Assembly (NCBI GenBank): GCA_005879585.1
Contig: VBKG01000339.1
Span: forward strand, 1-42,066
Direction: 5' to 3'
Origin: Deltaproteobacteria bacterium
GTDB lineage: Bacteria; Desulfobacterota; Binatia; DP-6
Length of the DNA: 42,066 nt
The notes beneath the pieces are model-generated. The model was not told where the DNA came from. It saw only the letters and a program-made list of their open reading frames with translations, and made no database searches. A program made the translations under genes and the position numbers. Shown one piece after another: positions 1-9,563 of the stretch. Positions within the stretch are counted from its first letter, which is position 1. Every line of letters begins with the position of its first letter.

Positions 1-60
1 CTTCCGGCGGGCCACGGGCGGTAGGCGAGGGGTGGATCTGGCCGGAAGGAGGCTTCACGC
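1..60 (+). promoter_or_regulatory. 5' leader and ribosome binding site of the Cys-rich protein gene
   Basis: CTTCCGGC (1-8) is the exact reverse complement of GCCGGAAG (41-48), so the leader can fold back. The 3' arm runs into the Shine-Dalgarno sequence GAAGGAGG (45-52), which sits 8 nt before the ATG at 61. Pairing could reduce access to the ribosome binding site. The promoter lies outside the window, so the full leader cannot be judged. Confidence 0.4.
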
Positions 61-516
61 ATGAGGTATCTCGCAGGCGGGCTTCTCGCGATGTCACTCG
101 TGTTCGGTACGGCGCGGTGGGCGAACGCCGCGTGCGATCTCACGCAGGCGCAGCTCGATGCGGCACGTGCGGCGGCCGATGCGGCGTGCGACGCGGAAGA
201 CCCGCCCAGGGGCTGCACCACGGCGACCAGTCACGGGCAGTACGTGTCGTGCTTCGTGCACCAGGTGAATGCAAACCCCGCGGTGCCTCCGGAGTGCCGC
301 GGCGCCATCAAGAGGTGTGCGGCGCGCTCGATCTGCGGCAAGCAGGCCAGGGGCTTCGTCACCTGCTGCAAGACGAGCTCGAGCGGGACGACGAAGTGCA
401 GCATCAAGAGCAGCGCGCCGGGATGCACCGACCACGCGCCGGCGGGCGGCAGCGCCTGCGTGGGGACGCACCCGAGCTGCTGCGACGCATGCACGGATAC
501 CGGCTGCGCTCCGTGA
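61..516 (+). CDS. Secreted cysteine-rich protein, function unknown
   Basis: The 151-residue protein starts with a clear Sec signal peptide: MRYLAGG, a hydrophobic core to about residue 20, and a likely signal peptidase I site after ANA (residues 22-24). The mature part has 16 cysteines, including two CC pairs, and segments such as CRGAIKRCAARSICGK and FVTCCKTSS. This is the look of a disulfide-rich extracytoplasmic protein. I recognise no enzyme motif. Similar short Cys-rich secreted proteins with a CRGxxxRCAARSxCGK-type core are, from memory, repeated in uncultured deltaproteobacteria-like genomes; this is inference and needs a search. The gene stands alone: a good SD precedes it and a strong terminator follows within 20 nt. 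Confidence 0.75.
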   Translation: MRYLAGGLLAMSLVFGTARWANAACDLTQAQLDAARAAADAACDAEDPPRGCTTATSHGQYVSCFVHQVNANPAVPPECRGAIKRCAARSICGKQARGFVTCCKTSSSGTTKCSIKSSAPGCTDHAPAGGSACVGTHPSCCDACTDTGCAP

Positions 517-529
517 GCAGCTGGTGAGC

Positions 530-588
530 GACCGGTCGCCTGCCGCCACCGGCAGGTGACCGGTCGGGTTTGCACCCGACGGGTTTTT
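530..588 (+). terminator. Double-hairpin intrinsic terminator
   Basis: GACCGGTCGCCTGCCG (530-545) pairs with CGGCAGGTGACCGGTC (550-565) over 16 positions with one G-U pair and a CCAC loop. A second hairpin, TCGGGT-TTGC-ACCCGA (564-579), overlaps the end of the first and is followed by CGGG and five T (584-588). The arrangement fits Rho-independent termination of the Cys-rich gene. It ends 44 nt before the mtnP start, so it also isolates the downstream operon from read-through. Confidence 0.8.
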
Positions 589-631
589 CCCTACCATGTG
601 CCCCCCGCGGTCCCGGCCGCGACGCGTCCAC

Positions 632-1492
632 ATGGCGGAACCCACCCTCGGCGTCATCGGCGGCAGCGGCCTCTACGACCTCCCGGGTCTCGACGCCGTC
701 GAGCGAGTGCGTCTCGAGACGCCCTTCGGCGAGCCGTCGGACGAGTTCGTGATCGGGCGCCTCGGCGGTACCCGGCTCGTCTTCCTGCCCCGCCACGGGC
801 GCGGCCATCGCCTGCTGCCGTCGGAGCTGCCGTTCTGCGCCAACCTCTACGGGATGAAGAAGCTCGGCGCGGACTGGGTCGTCGCGGTGAGTGCGGTGGG
901 AAGCCTGCGCGAGGAGATCGCCCCCGGCCACGTCGTCGTGCCCGACCAGTTCATCGACCGCACGCGTGGCCGGCGGAGCACGTTCTTCGGCGGCGGCGTC
1001 GTCGCGCACGTGCAGTTCGCCGACCCGCTCTGTCCGGCGCTGTCGCGCGCGCTCGCCGCGGCCGCGCGCGCGGAGAAAGCGACGGTCCACGAGCGCGGCG
1101 TGTACGTCTGCATGGAGGGCCCACACTTCTCGACCCGCGCCGAGTCGCACCTCTACCGGAGCTGGGGTGCGCACGTGATCGGGATGACGAACCTCCAGGA
1201 AGCCAAGCTCGCACGTGAGGCGGAGATCTGCTTTGCCACACTCGCGCTCGCGACCGACTACGATTGCTGGAACACCGCGCATGCCGACGTACAGATCGAG
1301 GACGTGCTGCGCGTGCTGCAGGCGAACGTCGACCTCGCGCGGCGGACGGTCGTCCGCGTCGCGGCGGCGTTGCCGGCGCGCACGGGCTGCCCGTGTCCCG
1401 ATGCGCTGCGCCACGCCATCATCACCGACCGTGCCGCCATCCCTCCGGCCGTGCGCGCGGCGCTCGCGCCGATCGCGGGGCGCTGGCTGTGA
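632..1492 (+). CDS. mtnP: S-methyl-5'-thioadenosine phosphorylase
   Basis: This 286-residue enzyme phosphorolyses methylthioadenosine, the by-product of polyamine and homoserine-lactone type reactions, to adenine and methylthioribose-1-phosphate. It shows the family N-terminus LGVIGGSGLY, the HVVVPDQFIDRT segment, the GVYVCMEGPHFSTRAES substrate region, and MTNLQEAKLAREAE followed by ATDYDCWN. The Asp in TDYD fits 6-aminopurine (MTA) rather than 6-oxopurine specificity. I chose ATG 632; an upstream ATG at 596 only adds a basic 12-residue stretch. The stop overlaps the GTG of the next gene (GTGA), so the two are translationally coupled. An adenine phosphoribosyltransferase at 25959 could recycle the released adenine. 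Confidence 0.92.
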   Translation: MAEPTLGVIGGSGLYDLPGLDAVERVRLETPFGEPSDEFVIGRLGGTRLVFLPRHGRGHRLLPSELPFCANLYGMKKLGADWVVAVSAVGSLREEIAPGHVVVPDQFIDRTRGRRSTFFGGGVVAHVQFADPLCPALSRALAAAARAEKATVHERGVYVCMEGPHFSTRAESHLYRSWGAHVIGMTNLQEAKLAREAEICFATLALATDYDCWNTAHADVQIEDVLRVLQANVDLARRTVVRVAAALPARTGCPCPDALRHAIITDRAAIPPAVRAALAPIAGRWL

Positions 1493-2391
1493 GTGCGGTC
1501 GCCGTCGTCGGCTCGGTCGCGTTCGACGACATCGAGACGCCAGCGGGGCGGGCCGCGCACGTGCTCGGCGGCTCTGCGACGCACTTCGCCGTCGCCGCCA
1601 GCTACTTCTGCCCCGTGCACCTGATCGCAGTCGTCGGTGACGACTTTCCGGCCGACGAGCGCGAGTACCTCGCGTCACGCGGCATCGACCTCTCCGGGCT
1701 CGAGGTCCGGCCGGGACGTACGTTTCGCTGGTCGGGACGGTATCACGAGGACCTCAACGTGCGGGACACGCTGGCGCTCGAGCTGAACGTGTTCGCCGAC
1801 TTCCGTCCGGACGTCGCCGCCGCCGTCCGCCGTGCGCCGTACGTCTTCCTCGCCAACATCGATCCCGCGCTCCAGCAGGGCGTGCTCGACCAGTTCGAGC
1901 GGCCGGTCCTCGTCGCCTGCGACACGATGAACCACTGGATCGCGAGCGCGCGCGAGCCGCTCGAGGCGCTGCTGCCCCGCATCGACCTGCTGGTGGTGAA
2001 CGACGAGGAGGCGCGCCTCCTGTCGGGCGAGCGCAACGTCGCGCGCGCCGCGCGCCGCATCCTCGATCGTGGCCCGCGAACGGTGCTGATCAAGCGCGGC
2101 GAGTACGGCGCGATCCTCTTCTCGCCCGAGTCCGTGTTCGCCGTGCCCGCCTTCCCGCTCGAGGACGTCTTCGACCCCACCGGCGCCGGCGACGCCTTCG
2201 CCGGGGGAATGGTCGGGCATCTCGCCGCCACCGGCGATCGGACCGACGCCGGGCTCCGGCGGGCGATCGTCTACGGTAGCGTGCTCGCCTCGTACATCGT
2301 CGAGGACTTCGGTGGACGCCGTCTCCGCACGCTCACGCGCGACGACATCGAGCGGCGGTACCGACAGTTCGTCGCGCTGACGGAGTTTTGA
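1489..2391 (+). CDS. PfkB-family sugar/nucleoside kinase
   Basis: A 300-residue ribokinase-like kinase starting at GTG 1489, inside the mtnP stop. The N-terminal VVGSVAFDDIETPAG and GGSATHFAVAAS segments form the substrate-binding side. LLVVNDEEARLL and the C-terminal signature DVFDPTGAGDAFAGG carry the anion hole and the catalytic Asp of the PfkB family. The phosphate acceptor cannot be told from sequence. Coupling to mtnP suggests a salvage substrate such as adenosine or a ribose derivative, but this is inference. The long ATG-started reading of this frame from 1264 would run inside mtnP and is not credible. The stop again overlaps the next gene (TTGA). Confidence 0.88.
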   Translation: MSAVAVVGSVAFDDIETPAGRAAHVLGGSATHFAVAASYFCPVHLIAVVGDDFPADEREYLASRGIDLSGLEVRPGRTFRWSGRYHEDLNVRDTLALELNVFADFRPDVAAAVRRAPYVFLANIDPALQQGVLDQFERPVLVACDTMNHWIASAREPLEALLPRIDLLVVNDEEARLLSGERNVARAARRILDRGPRTVLIKRGEYGAILFSPESVFAVPAFPLEDVFDPTGAGDAFAGGMVGHLAATGDRTDAGLRRAIVYGSVLASYIVEDFGGRRLRTLTRDDIERRYRQFVALTEF

Positions 2392-3380
2392 GCCCGCCGT
2401 CGCCCGCGCTCTCGGTGGTCATCCCGCTCTACAACGAGGGGGACAACCTCGAGCCGCTCATCGCCGAGCTCGGTCCGGTGCTGGACTCGCTCGGGCGGTC
2501 GGCGGAGATCGTGGCCATCGACGACGGCAGCACCGACGGCAGCTTCGAGCGCCTGGCGGCGCTCGTCGCGCGCGAGCCGCGGCTCCGCGTGGTGCGGCTG
2601 GCGCGCAACTACGGCCAGACCGCCGCGCTCGCGGCCGGTATCGAGCACGCGCGCGGCGGCATCATCATCTCGATGGATGCCGACCTGCAGAACGACCCGC
2701 GCGACATCCCGCGCCTCCTCGCGGCGTTCCAGGGCGACGTCGACGTCGTGAACGGCTGGCGGACGCCGCGGCGCGACCCGTGGCTGCGGCGCCGTGTGCC
2801 GTCGGCGCTGGCGAACCGGCTGATCTCGCTCGTGACCGGCACGGCGTTGCACGACTACGGCTGCACGTTGCGCGCGATGCGGGCGTCCGTGGCACGCGAG
2901 CTCCAGCTCTACGGCGAGCTTCACCGCTTCATTCCCGCGCTCGCCGCCGACCTCGGCGCGCGCCTCGTCGAGATCCCGGTGCATCACCGCCCGCGGCGGG
3001 CCGGGCGCTCGAAGTACGGCCTGTCGCGCACGCTGCGGGTGCTGCTCGATCTTCTCACGGTCAAGTTTCTGTCCGGGTTCTCGACGCGGCCGATCCAGCT
3101 CTTCGGCCTTTTTGGCGTCGTGTGTGCCGGCACGGGACTCTTGCTGACCGCCGAGCTCGGTTTCGAACGCCTCGTGCTCGGCGTGCGGCTCGCCAACCGT
3201 CCCGTCGTGCTGCTCGCGATCCTGATGGTCGTCGTCGGGATCCAGTTCGTGTCGATCGGGCTCCTCGGCGAGATGCTCGTGCGCACGTACCACGAGTCGC
3301 AGGCAAAGCCGATCTATCGCGTGCGCGAGGTCGTTGAATTGACTTCCCAGGAGGGCGTCGGTATGCGTGACCGTCCATGA
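2388..3380 (+). CDS. GT2 glycosyltransferase, DPM1/GtrB-like, membrane-anchored
   Basis: The 330-residue protein has an N-terminal GT-A domain: SVVIPLYNEGDNL, AIDDGSTDGS and ISMDADLQNDP, where Asp97 and Asp99 are the metal-binding pair. Two hydrophobic segments follow near residues 235-260 and 275-298. This is the layout of polyprenyl-phosphate glucosyl- or mannosyltransferases (DPM1, GtrB, ArnC), which load a sugar from a nucleotide donor onto undecaprenyl phosphate at the inner membrane. The best start is TTG 2388, overlapping the preceding stop; GTG 2415 would trim nine residues. It is followed by three sugar-nucleotide genes, so it probably uses a product of that pathway, perhaps a glucuronic acid or pentose donor; the donor is inference. 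Confidence 0.88.
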   Translation: MSPPSPALSVVIPLYNEGDNLEPLIAELGPVLDSLGRSAEIVAIDDGSTDGSFERLAALVAREPRLRVVRLARNYGQTAALAAGIEHARGGIIISMDADLQNDPRDIPRLLAAFQGDVDVVNGWRTPRRDPWLRRRVPSALANRLISLVTGTALHDYGCTLRAMRASVARELQLYGELHRFIPALAADLGARLVEIPVHHRPRRAGRSKYGLSRTLRVLLDLLTVKFLSGFSTRPIQLFGLFGVVCAGTGLLLTAELGFERLVLGVRLANRPVVLLAILMVVVGIQFVSIGLLGEMLVRTYHESQAKPIYRVREVVELTSQEGVGMRDRP

Positions 3381-4693
3381 AGCTCTGCGTCGTCGGCACC
3401 GGATACGTCGGGCTGGTGGCCGGCACGTGCTTCGCCGAGGGCGGCAACGACGTCATCTGCATCGACAACGTCGCCGAAAAGATCGAGGCGCTCCGCCGCG
3501 GCGTCGTCCCGATCTACGAGCCGGGTCTGGCAGAGCTGATCCGCCGAAACGTCAGCGAAGGACGCCTGTCGTTCTCCACCGACCTCGCGGACGCCGTGCG
3601 GCGGAGCATCGTGTGCTTCATCGCGGTCGGCACGCCGAGCGGCGAGGACGGCAGCGCCGACCTTCGCAACGTGATGGACGTGGCGCGCGAGATCGGCCGC
3701 ACGATGAACGGCTACCGCGTGGTCGTCGCCAAGAGCACCGTGCCGGTCGGCACCTCCGCGCGCATCCGTGAGGCGGTCGCCTCGGCCACCACGCAGCCGT
3801 TCGACGTCGTCTCCAACCCCGAGTTCCTGAAGGAAGGGGCCGCGATCGACGACTTCATGAAGCCCGATCGCGTCGTCATCGGCAGCACGAGCGCGCGCGC
3901 GATCGACATCATGCGCGAGCTCTACCAGCCCTTCGTGCGCACGGGCAACCCGATTCTCACCATGGACAACGCGAGCGCAGAGATGACCAAGTACGCCGCC
4001 AACGCGCTCCTTGCGACCCGCATCTCGTTCATGAACGAGATCGCGAATCTCTGCGAGCGCGTCGGTGCCGACGTCGACCAGGTGCGACGCGGCATCAGCT
4101 ATGACCGCCGGATCGGCCATCATTTCCTCTTCCCCGGCGTGGGCTACGGCGGCTCCTGTTTCCCGAAGGACGTGAAGGCCGTCATCCAGACGGCACACGA
4201 GCAGGGCATGCCGTTTCCGTTGCTGGCCGCCGTCGAGGAGGTGAATCACGAGCAGAAGCGGCGCCTGGTCGACAAGGTCGTCACCCACTTCGGGGCCGAG
4301 CTCCGCGGCCGCCGGTTCGCCGTGTGGGGGCTCGCGTTCAAGCCCCGCACCGACGACATGCGCGAGGCGCCGTCGCTGACGGTCGTCGAGGGCCTCCTCA
4401 CGCGCGGCGCGGTCGTCGCCGTGCACGACCCCGAGGCACTCGGCGAGGCGCGAAAGCACTTCGGCGACCGCGTGTCCTATCACCGCGTGAACTACGAGGC
4501 GCTGAAGGACGCCGATGCGCTCCTCATCGTGACCGAATGGAACGAGTTCCGCCGTCCCGATTTCGCGCGCATGAAGCAGCTCTTGCGCCAGGCGGTCATC
4601 TTCGACGGACGGAACCTCTACGAGCCCGAGGTCATGCGCGAGCACGGCTTCACGTACTTCCCGATCGGTCGCGCGTCAGTCCGCGCCACTTGA
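3377..4693 (+). CDS. ugd: UDP-glucose 6-dehydrogenase
   Basis: The 438-residue protein oxidises UDP-glucose to UDP-glucuronate with two NAD+. It opens with the Rossmann motif [13 protein letters not shown] (residues 4-16), has the [10 protein letters not shown] segment (147-156), and carries the catalytic cysteine at 261 in YGGSCFPKD. The C-terminal UDP-binding domain has [16 protein letters not shown]. Length is typical of the family. The ATG overlaps the glycosyltransferase stop (ATGA). It sits directly upstream of a UDP-glucuronate decarboxylase, so its product is probably passed on to UDP-xylose. Confidence 0.95.
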   Translation: MKLCVVGTGYVGLVAGTCFAEGGNDVICIDNVAEKIEALRRGVVPIYEPGLAELIRRNVSEGRLSFSTDLADAVRRSIVCFIAVGTPSGEDGSADLRNVMDVAREIGRTMNGYRVVVAKSTVPVGTSARIREAVASATTQPFDVVSNPEFLKEGAAIDDFMKPDRVVIGSTSARAIDIMRELYQPFVRTGNPILTMDNASAEMTKYAANALLATRISFMNEIANLCERVGADVDQVRRGISYDRRIGHHFLFPGVGYGGSCFPKDVKAVIQTAHEQGMPFPLLAAVEEVNHEQKRRLVDKVVTHFGAELRGRRFAVWGLAFKPRTDDMREAPSLTVVEGLLTRGAVVAVHDPEALGEARKHFGDRVSYHRVNYEALKDADALLIVTEWNEFRRPDFARMKQLLRQAVIFDGRNLYEPEVMREHGFTYFPIGRASVRAT

Positions 4694-4699
4694 GCAGGC

Positions 4700-5641
4700 A
4701 TGGCGCGCATCCTCATCACCGGCGGCGCCGGCTTCATCGGCTCGCATCTCTGCGAACGGTTCCTCGAGGATGGCGACGACGTCATCTGCATGGACAACTT
4801 CCGGACGAGCACGCCCGACAACATCGCGCACCTCTTCGCCAACCGGCGCTTCATGTTCATCGAGCAGGACGTCACGACGTACATCTACGTGAAGGGTCCG
4901 GTCGACGCGATTCTTCACTTCGCCTCGCCGGCGAGTCCCGTCGACTACCAGGAGCTGCCGATTCCGACGTTGAAGGTCGGATCGCTCGGCACGCACAAGG
5001 CGCTCGGCCTCGCCAAGGAGAAAAACGCACGCTTCCTGCTGGCCTCCACCTCCGAGGTGTACGGCGACCCGCTCGTCCACCCGCAGAACGAGGAGTACTG
5101 GGGCAACGTCAACCCGATCGGGCCGCGTGGCGTGTACGACGAGGCCAAGCGTTTCGCCGAGGCGCTCACCATGGCGTATCACCGCGCGCACGGCGTCGAG
5201 ACCCGCATCGTCCGCATCTTCAACACGCACGGGCCCCGCATGCGGCTGAACGACGGCCGCGTCGTGCCGAACTTCGTCTCGCAGGTGCTCGGCGGCGAGC
5301 CGGTGACGGTGTACGGCGACGGCTCGCAGACGCGGAGCTTCTGCTACGTCGCGGACCTCGTCGAGGGGATCGTCCGCCTGCTGCGCTCCGACTACACGGG
5401 TCCGGTGAACTGCGGGAACCCGCAGGAGGTCACGATCCTCGAATTCGCCCGGACGATCATCCGGCTCGCCGGCAGCAAGAGCGCCGTCGTGTTCCGGCCG
5501 CTGCCCGAGGACGACCCGAAGGTCCGGCAGCCCGACATCACCCGGGCGCGGAAGCTGCTCGGCTGGGAGCCCCGCATCGGCCTGGAGGACGGGCTCCGGC
5601 GGACGATCCAATTCTTCCGCGACAAGCTGCAGCCCGCATGA
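4700..5641 (+). CDS. UDP-glucuronate decarboxylase (UDP-xylose synthase type)
   Basis: A 313-residue extended short-chain dehydrogenase. [13 protein letters not shown] binds NAD+; Tyr146 and Lys150 in GVYDEAKRF are the catalytic pair, with TSEVYGDP supplying the Ser/Thr. The strings [40 protein letters not shown] and [13 protein letters not shown] are characteristic of UDP-glucuronate decarboxylases rather than of GalE or RmlB. The reaction gives UDP-xylose and CO2. It starts 6 nt after ugd, which supplies the substrate, and its stop overlaps the next epimerase (ATGA). Confidence 0.92.
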   Translation: MARILITGGAGFIGSHLCERFLEDGDDVICMDNFRTSTPDNIAHLFANRRFMFIEQDVTTYIYVKGPVDAILHFASPASPVDYQELPIPTLKVGSLGTHKALGLAKEKNARFLLASTSEVYGDPLVHPQNEEYWGNVNPIGPRGVYDEAKRFAEALTMAYHRAHGVETRIVRIFNTHGPRMRLNDGRVVPNFVSQVLGGEPVTVYGDGSQTRSFCYVADLVEGIVRLLRSDYTGPVNCGNPQEVTILEFARTIIRLAGSKSAVVFRPLPEDDPKVRQPDITRARKLLGWEPRIGLEDGLRRTIQFFRDKLQPA

Positions 5642-6567
5642 AGGTCCTCGTGACGGGCGGGGCGGGCTTCATCGGCTCGCACGTCGTCGACGCGTGTGTG
5701 GCCGCCAGCCACGACGTCGTCGTGGTGGATGACCTGTCGACCGGCAAGCGAGAGAACCTGAACCCGCGCGCGCGCTTTCACCAGCTCGACATCGCCGATG
5801 CCCGGACGGCTGACCTCATCCGCGACGAGAAGCCCGACGTGGTGAACCACCACGCGGCGCAGATGGACGTGAGACGCTCCGTTGCCGACCCGCTCTTCGA
5901 CGCCCGCGTCAACGTCCTCGGCACGATCCACCTCCTCGAAGCGGCGCGGCAGGCGGGGGTGCGGCGTCTCGTCTTCGTCTCCTCCGGCGGCGCCGTCTAT
6001 GGCGAGCAGGAGACGTTTCCCGCCGCCGAGACGCACCCGACGAACCCGGTGAGCCCCTACGGCGTCAGCAAGCGGTCCGGCGAGCTCTACGCGTTCTTCT
6101 ACCAGGCCGAGCACCGGCTCCCGTTCATCGCGCTTCGCTACGCGAACGTGTACGGACCGCGCCAGGACCCGCATGGCGAGGCGGGCGTGGTCGCCATCTT
6201 CACGGGCCGGATGCTGCGCGACGAGCCGGTCGTCGTGAACGGCGATGGCTGCCAGACGCGTGACTACGTCTACGTGGGCGACGTCGCGCGCGCCAATCTC
6301 GCGGCGCTCGAATCCACGGCCACCGGGCCGTTCAACATCGGCACCGGCATCGAGACCGACGTGAACACGCTCGCGAAGCTGCTTCTCGCCGCGGCGGGCG
6401 GCCGCTCGGAGGTGCGCCATGGTCCGCTCAAGGCGGGCGAGCAGCGGCGGAGCGTCATCGACTGCCGGCGGGCGGCGGAGCGCCTTGGATGGCGGCCGGA
6501 GGTACCGCTCGCCGCGGGACTCGAGCGTACCGTCGAGTGGTTCCGCGAGCGGGCCAGAGCGGGATGA
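5638..6567 (+). CDS. NAD-dependent sugar-nucleotide epimerase (GalE-like)
   Basis: The 309-residue protein is an extended [16 protein letters not shown], the catalytic YGVSK (Tyr141, Lys145), [25 protein letters not shown] and [13 protein letters not shown]. These match the UDP-glucose 4-epimerase-like branch. Because it is translationally coupled to the UDP-xylose synthase, a UDP-xylose or UDP-glucuronate 4-epimerase role (giving UDP-arabinose or UDP-galacturonate) is as plausible as GalE; sequence alone does not decide. It starts at ATG 5638 inside the preceding stop codon and is easily hidden in a longer open frame running back to 4324. Confidence 0.88.
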   Translation: MKVLVTGGAGFIGSHVVDACVAASHDVVVVDDLSTGKRENLNPRARFHQLDIADARTADLIRDEKPDVVNHHAAQMDVRRSVADPLFDARVNVLGTIHLLEAARQAGVRRLVFVSSGGAVYGEQETFPAAETHPTNPVSPYGVSKRSGELYAFFYQAEHRLPFIALRYANVYGPRQDPHGEAGVVAIFTGRMLRDEPVVVNGDGCQTRDYVYVGDVARANLAALESTATGPFNIGTGIETDVNTLAKLLLAAAGGRSEVRHGPLKAGEQRRSVIDCRRAAERLGWRPEVPLAAGLERTVEWFRERARAG

Positions 6568-6724
6568 TGACGGGCCGCGCGCGGCGTCGCGCGGCCGTGC
6601 TGCCGGCGGTCGTCCTGGTGGCCTGCGCGGGTCGCCAGGCGGTGAACCGCCCGTCGACGTGCTCGAGGCCGACTTCGCGCGCTTCTTCGCCGCGTCGCTT
6701 GCGGAACGCGACCCCCGCCCGTAG
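6564..6724 (+). pseudogene. Short frameshifted lipoprotein-like remnant
   Basis: From ATG 6564 (overlapping the epimerase stop) the frame encodes a basic start, a hydrophobic stretch and a lipobox-like LVACAG, the typical start of an outer-membrane lipoprotein. It then turns into Arg- and Ser-rich noise. In another frame (positions congruent to 2 modulo 3) the stretch ending at TAG 6724 reads [19 protein letters not shown] followed by [11 protein letters not shown], which looks like a natural helix. A one-base indel near 6630-6645 would join the two parts. The result would be only about 50 residues, so this could be a decayed stub or a sequencing error. It ends 5 nt before lepA. Confidence 0.4.
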
Positions 6725-6729
6725 ATTCC

Positions 6730-8535
<1,806 letters not shown>

Positions 8536-8562
8536 AGAGACGCTCGTCTATCATGGCACGGA

Positions 8563-9231
8563 ATGGCTAACCTCGAGCCCCGGGGCGCCGCCGCAGAGGC
8601 CGTGTCGCGACCCGTCCCGAGGCCCAAGTCGACGGCGCGTGAGTACGCGGAGGCGCTGGGCGTCGCCCTCCTGCTCGCGCTCCTCATCCGCATGTTCGTC
8701 GTGCAGGCTTTCAAGATCCCTTCGGGGTCGATGCTGCCGACGTTGCAGATCGGCGACCACATCCTGGTGAACAAGTTCGTCTACGGCGCGCGGATCGAGA
8801 TCCCGCTGACGCAGGTCTCGCTCGGACAGCTGCCCGGGCTGCACGAGCCGCACCCCGGCGACGTGATCGTCTTCATCTGGCCGAAGGACCGCTCGAAGGA
8901 CTTCATCAAGCGTGTCATCGCCGTCGGCGGCCAGACGGTCGAGGTGAGGAGCAAGCAGGTCTACATCAACGGGAAGCCATGGGACGACCCGCACGCCACC
9001 TTCGCGCCCCCGCGCGGGGTGTCCGGCAGCGGGGAGAACTACGGCCCGTACAGCGTGCCGGCCGGCACCGTCTTCGTGATGGGCGACAACCGCGACCAGA
9101 GCTACGACTCGCGCTTCTGGGGGCCGGTCTCACTCTCCGACATCAAGGGCCAGGCGCTCATCATCTACTGGTCCTGGGACGGCCCCGACCGCTGGGTTCG
9201 CTGGGATCGCCTCGGTCGTCTGGTCTACTAG
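8563..9231 (+). CDS. lepB: Signal peptidase I
   Basis: This 222-residue membrane serine protease removes Sec and Tat signal peptides. A single N-terminal transmembrane helix (about residues 30-50) leads into the catalytic Ser56 in KIPSGSMLPT. The catalytic Lys116 lies in FIKRVIAVGG, and box E, VMGDNRDQSYDSRFWG, is complete. It would mature secreted proteins such as the Cys-rich protein at 61-516. The start ATG 8563 is 27 nt after lepA. The stop is followed within 5 nt by the first hairpin of the large palindromic element. Confidence 0.95.
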   Translation: MANLEPRGAAAEAVSRPVPRPKSTAREYAEALGVALLLALLIRMFVVQAFKIPSGSMLPTLQIGDHILVNKFVYGARIEIPLTQVSLGQLPGLHEPHPGDVIVFIWPKDRSKDFIKRVIAVGGQTVEVRSKQVYINGKPWDDPHATFAPPRGVSGSGENYGPYSVPAGTVFVMGDNRDQSYDSRFWGPVSLSDIKGQALIIYWSWDGPDRWVRWDRLGRLVY

Positions 9232-9235
9232 GACG

Positions 9236-9559
9236 CCGACCCGAGATACATCTCGGGTCGGGACCGGACGCGAGAGTGGAACGCTCGGTGACCCGCGCGC
9301 GCCGCATGTCGCGGCCGGCGAAAGCCGGCGCGACAGACGAGGTACGCCCGCCCCGCCGACGCCTCTGTGCGAGGCCTGTCCAGCACGCCGAAGGCGGGCG
9401 GCTTCACCGCTGCGGCGGCATCCGCCGATCGAGCGATGCGCGCCGGGCGCGTACCCCGCATGCCGCGCTGGCTTCGCCAGCCGCGGCACGGCAGTCGCGC
9501 GTGGTACTGTCCCTTCACGCTCGCGTCTGGCTCCGACCCGAGACATGAGTCTCGGGTCG
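9236..9559. repeat. Nested palindromic element (BIME/REP-like) between convergent genes
   Basis: Two arms of about 115 bp, 9236-9350 and about 9446-9559, are imperfect inverted copies of each other (about three quarters of positions agree by eye). Each arm holds the same two hairpins. The first is an 11-bp stem around CCGACCCGAGA (9236-9246 with 9251-9261) and CGACCCGAGAC (9534-9544 with 9549-9559). The second is TGTCGCG...CGCGACA in the left arm and TGCCGCG...CGCGGCA in the right, with changes that keep pairing. The middle holds further hairpins, e.g. GCCTC-TGTGC-GAGGC (9361-9375) and CGGCGG-CAT-CCGCCG (9413-9427). The outer hairpins lie 4 nt from each flanking stop codon and probably also terminate transcription. 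No credible coding sequence is inside. Confidence 0.8.
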
Positions 9560-9563
9560 CGCT

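Noticed and set aside
404-1678. A 424-codon minus-strand open frame over mtnP
   Set aside because: It is an Arg-rich mirror of mtnP codon bias with no domain, and it crosses a strong terminator.
9228-9518. Open frames inside the palindromic element
   Set aside because: Their translations simply reflect the inverted repeats, and no start with a ribosome binding site is present.
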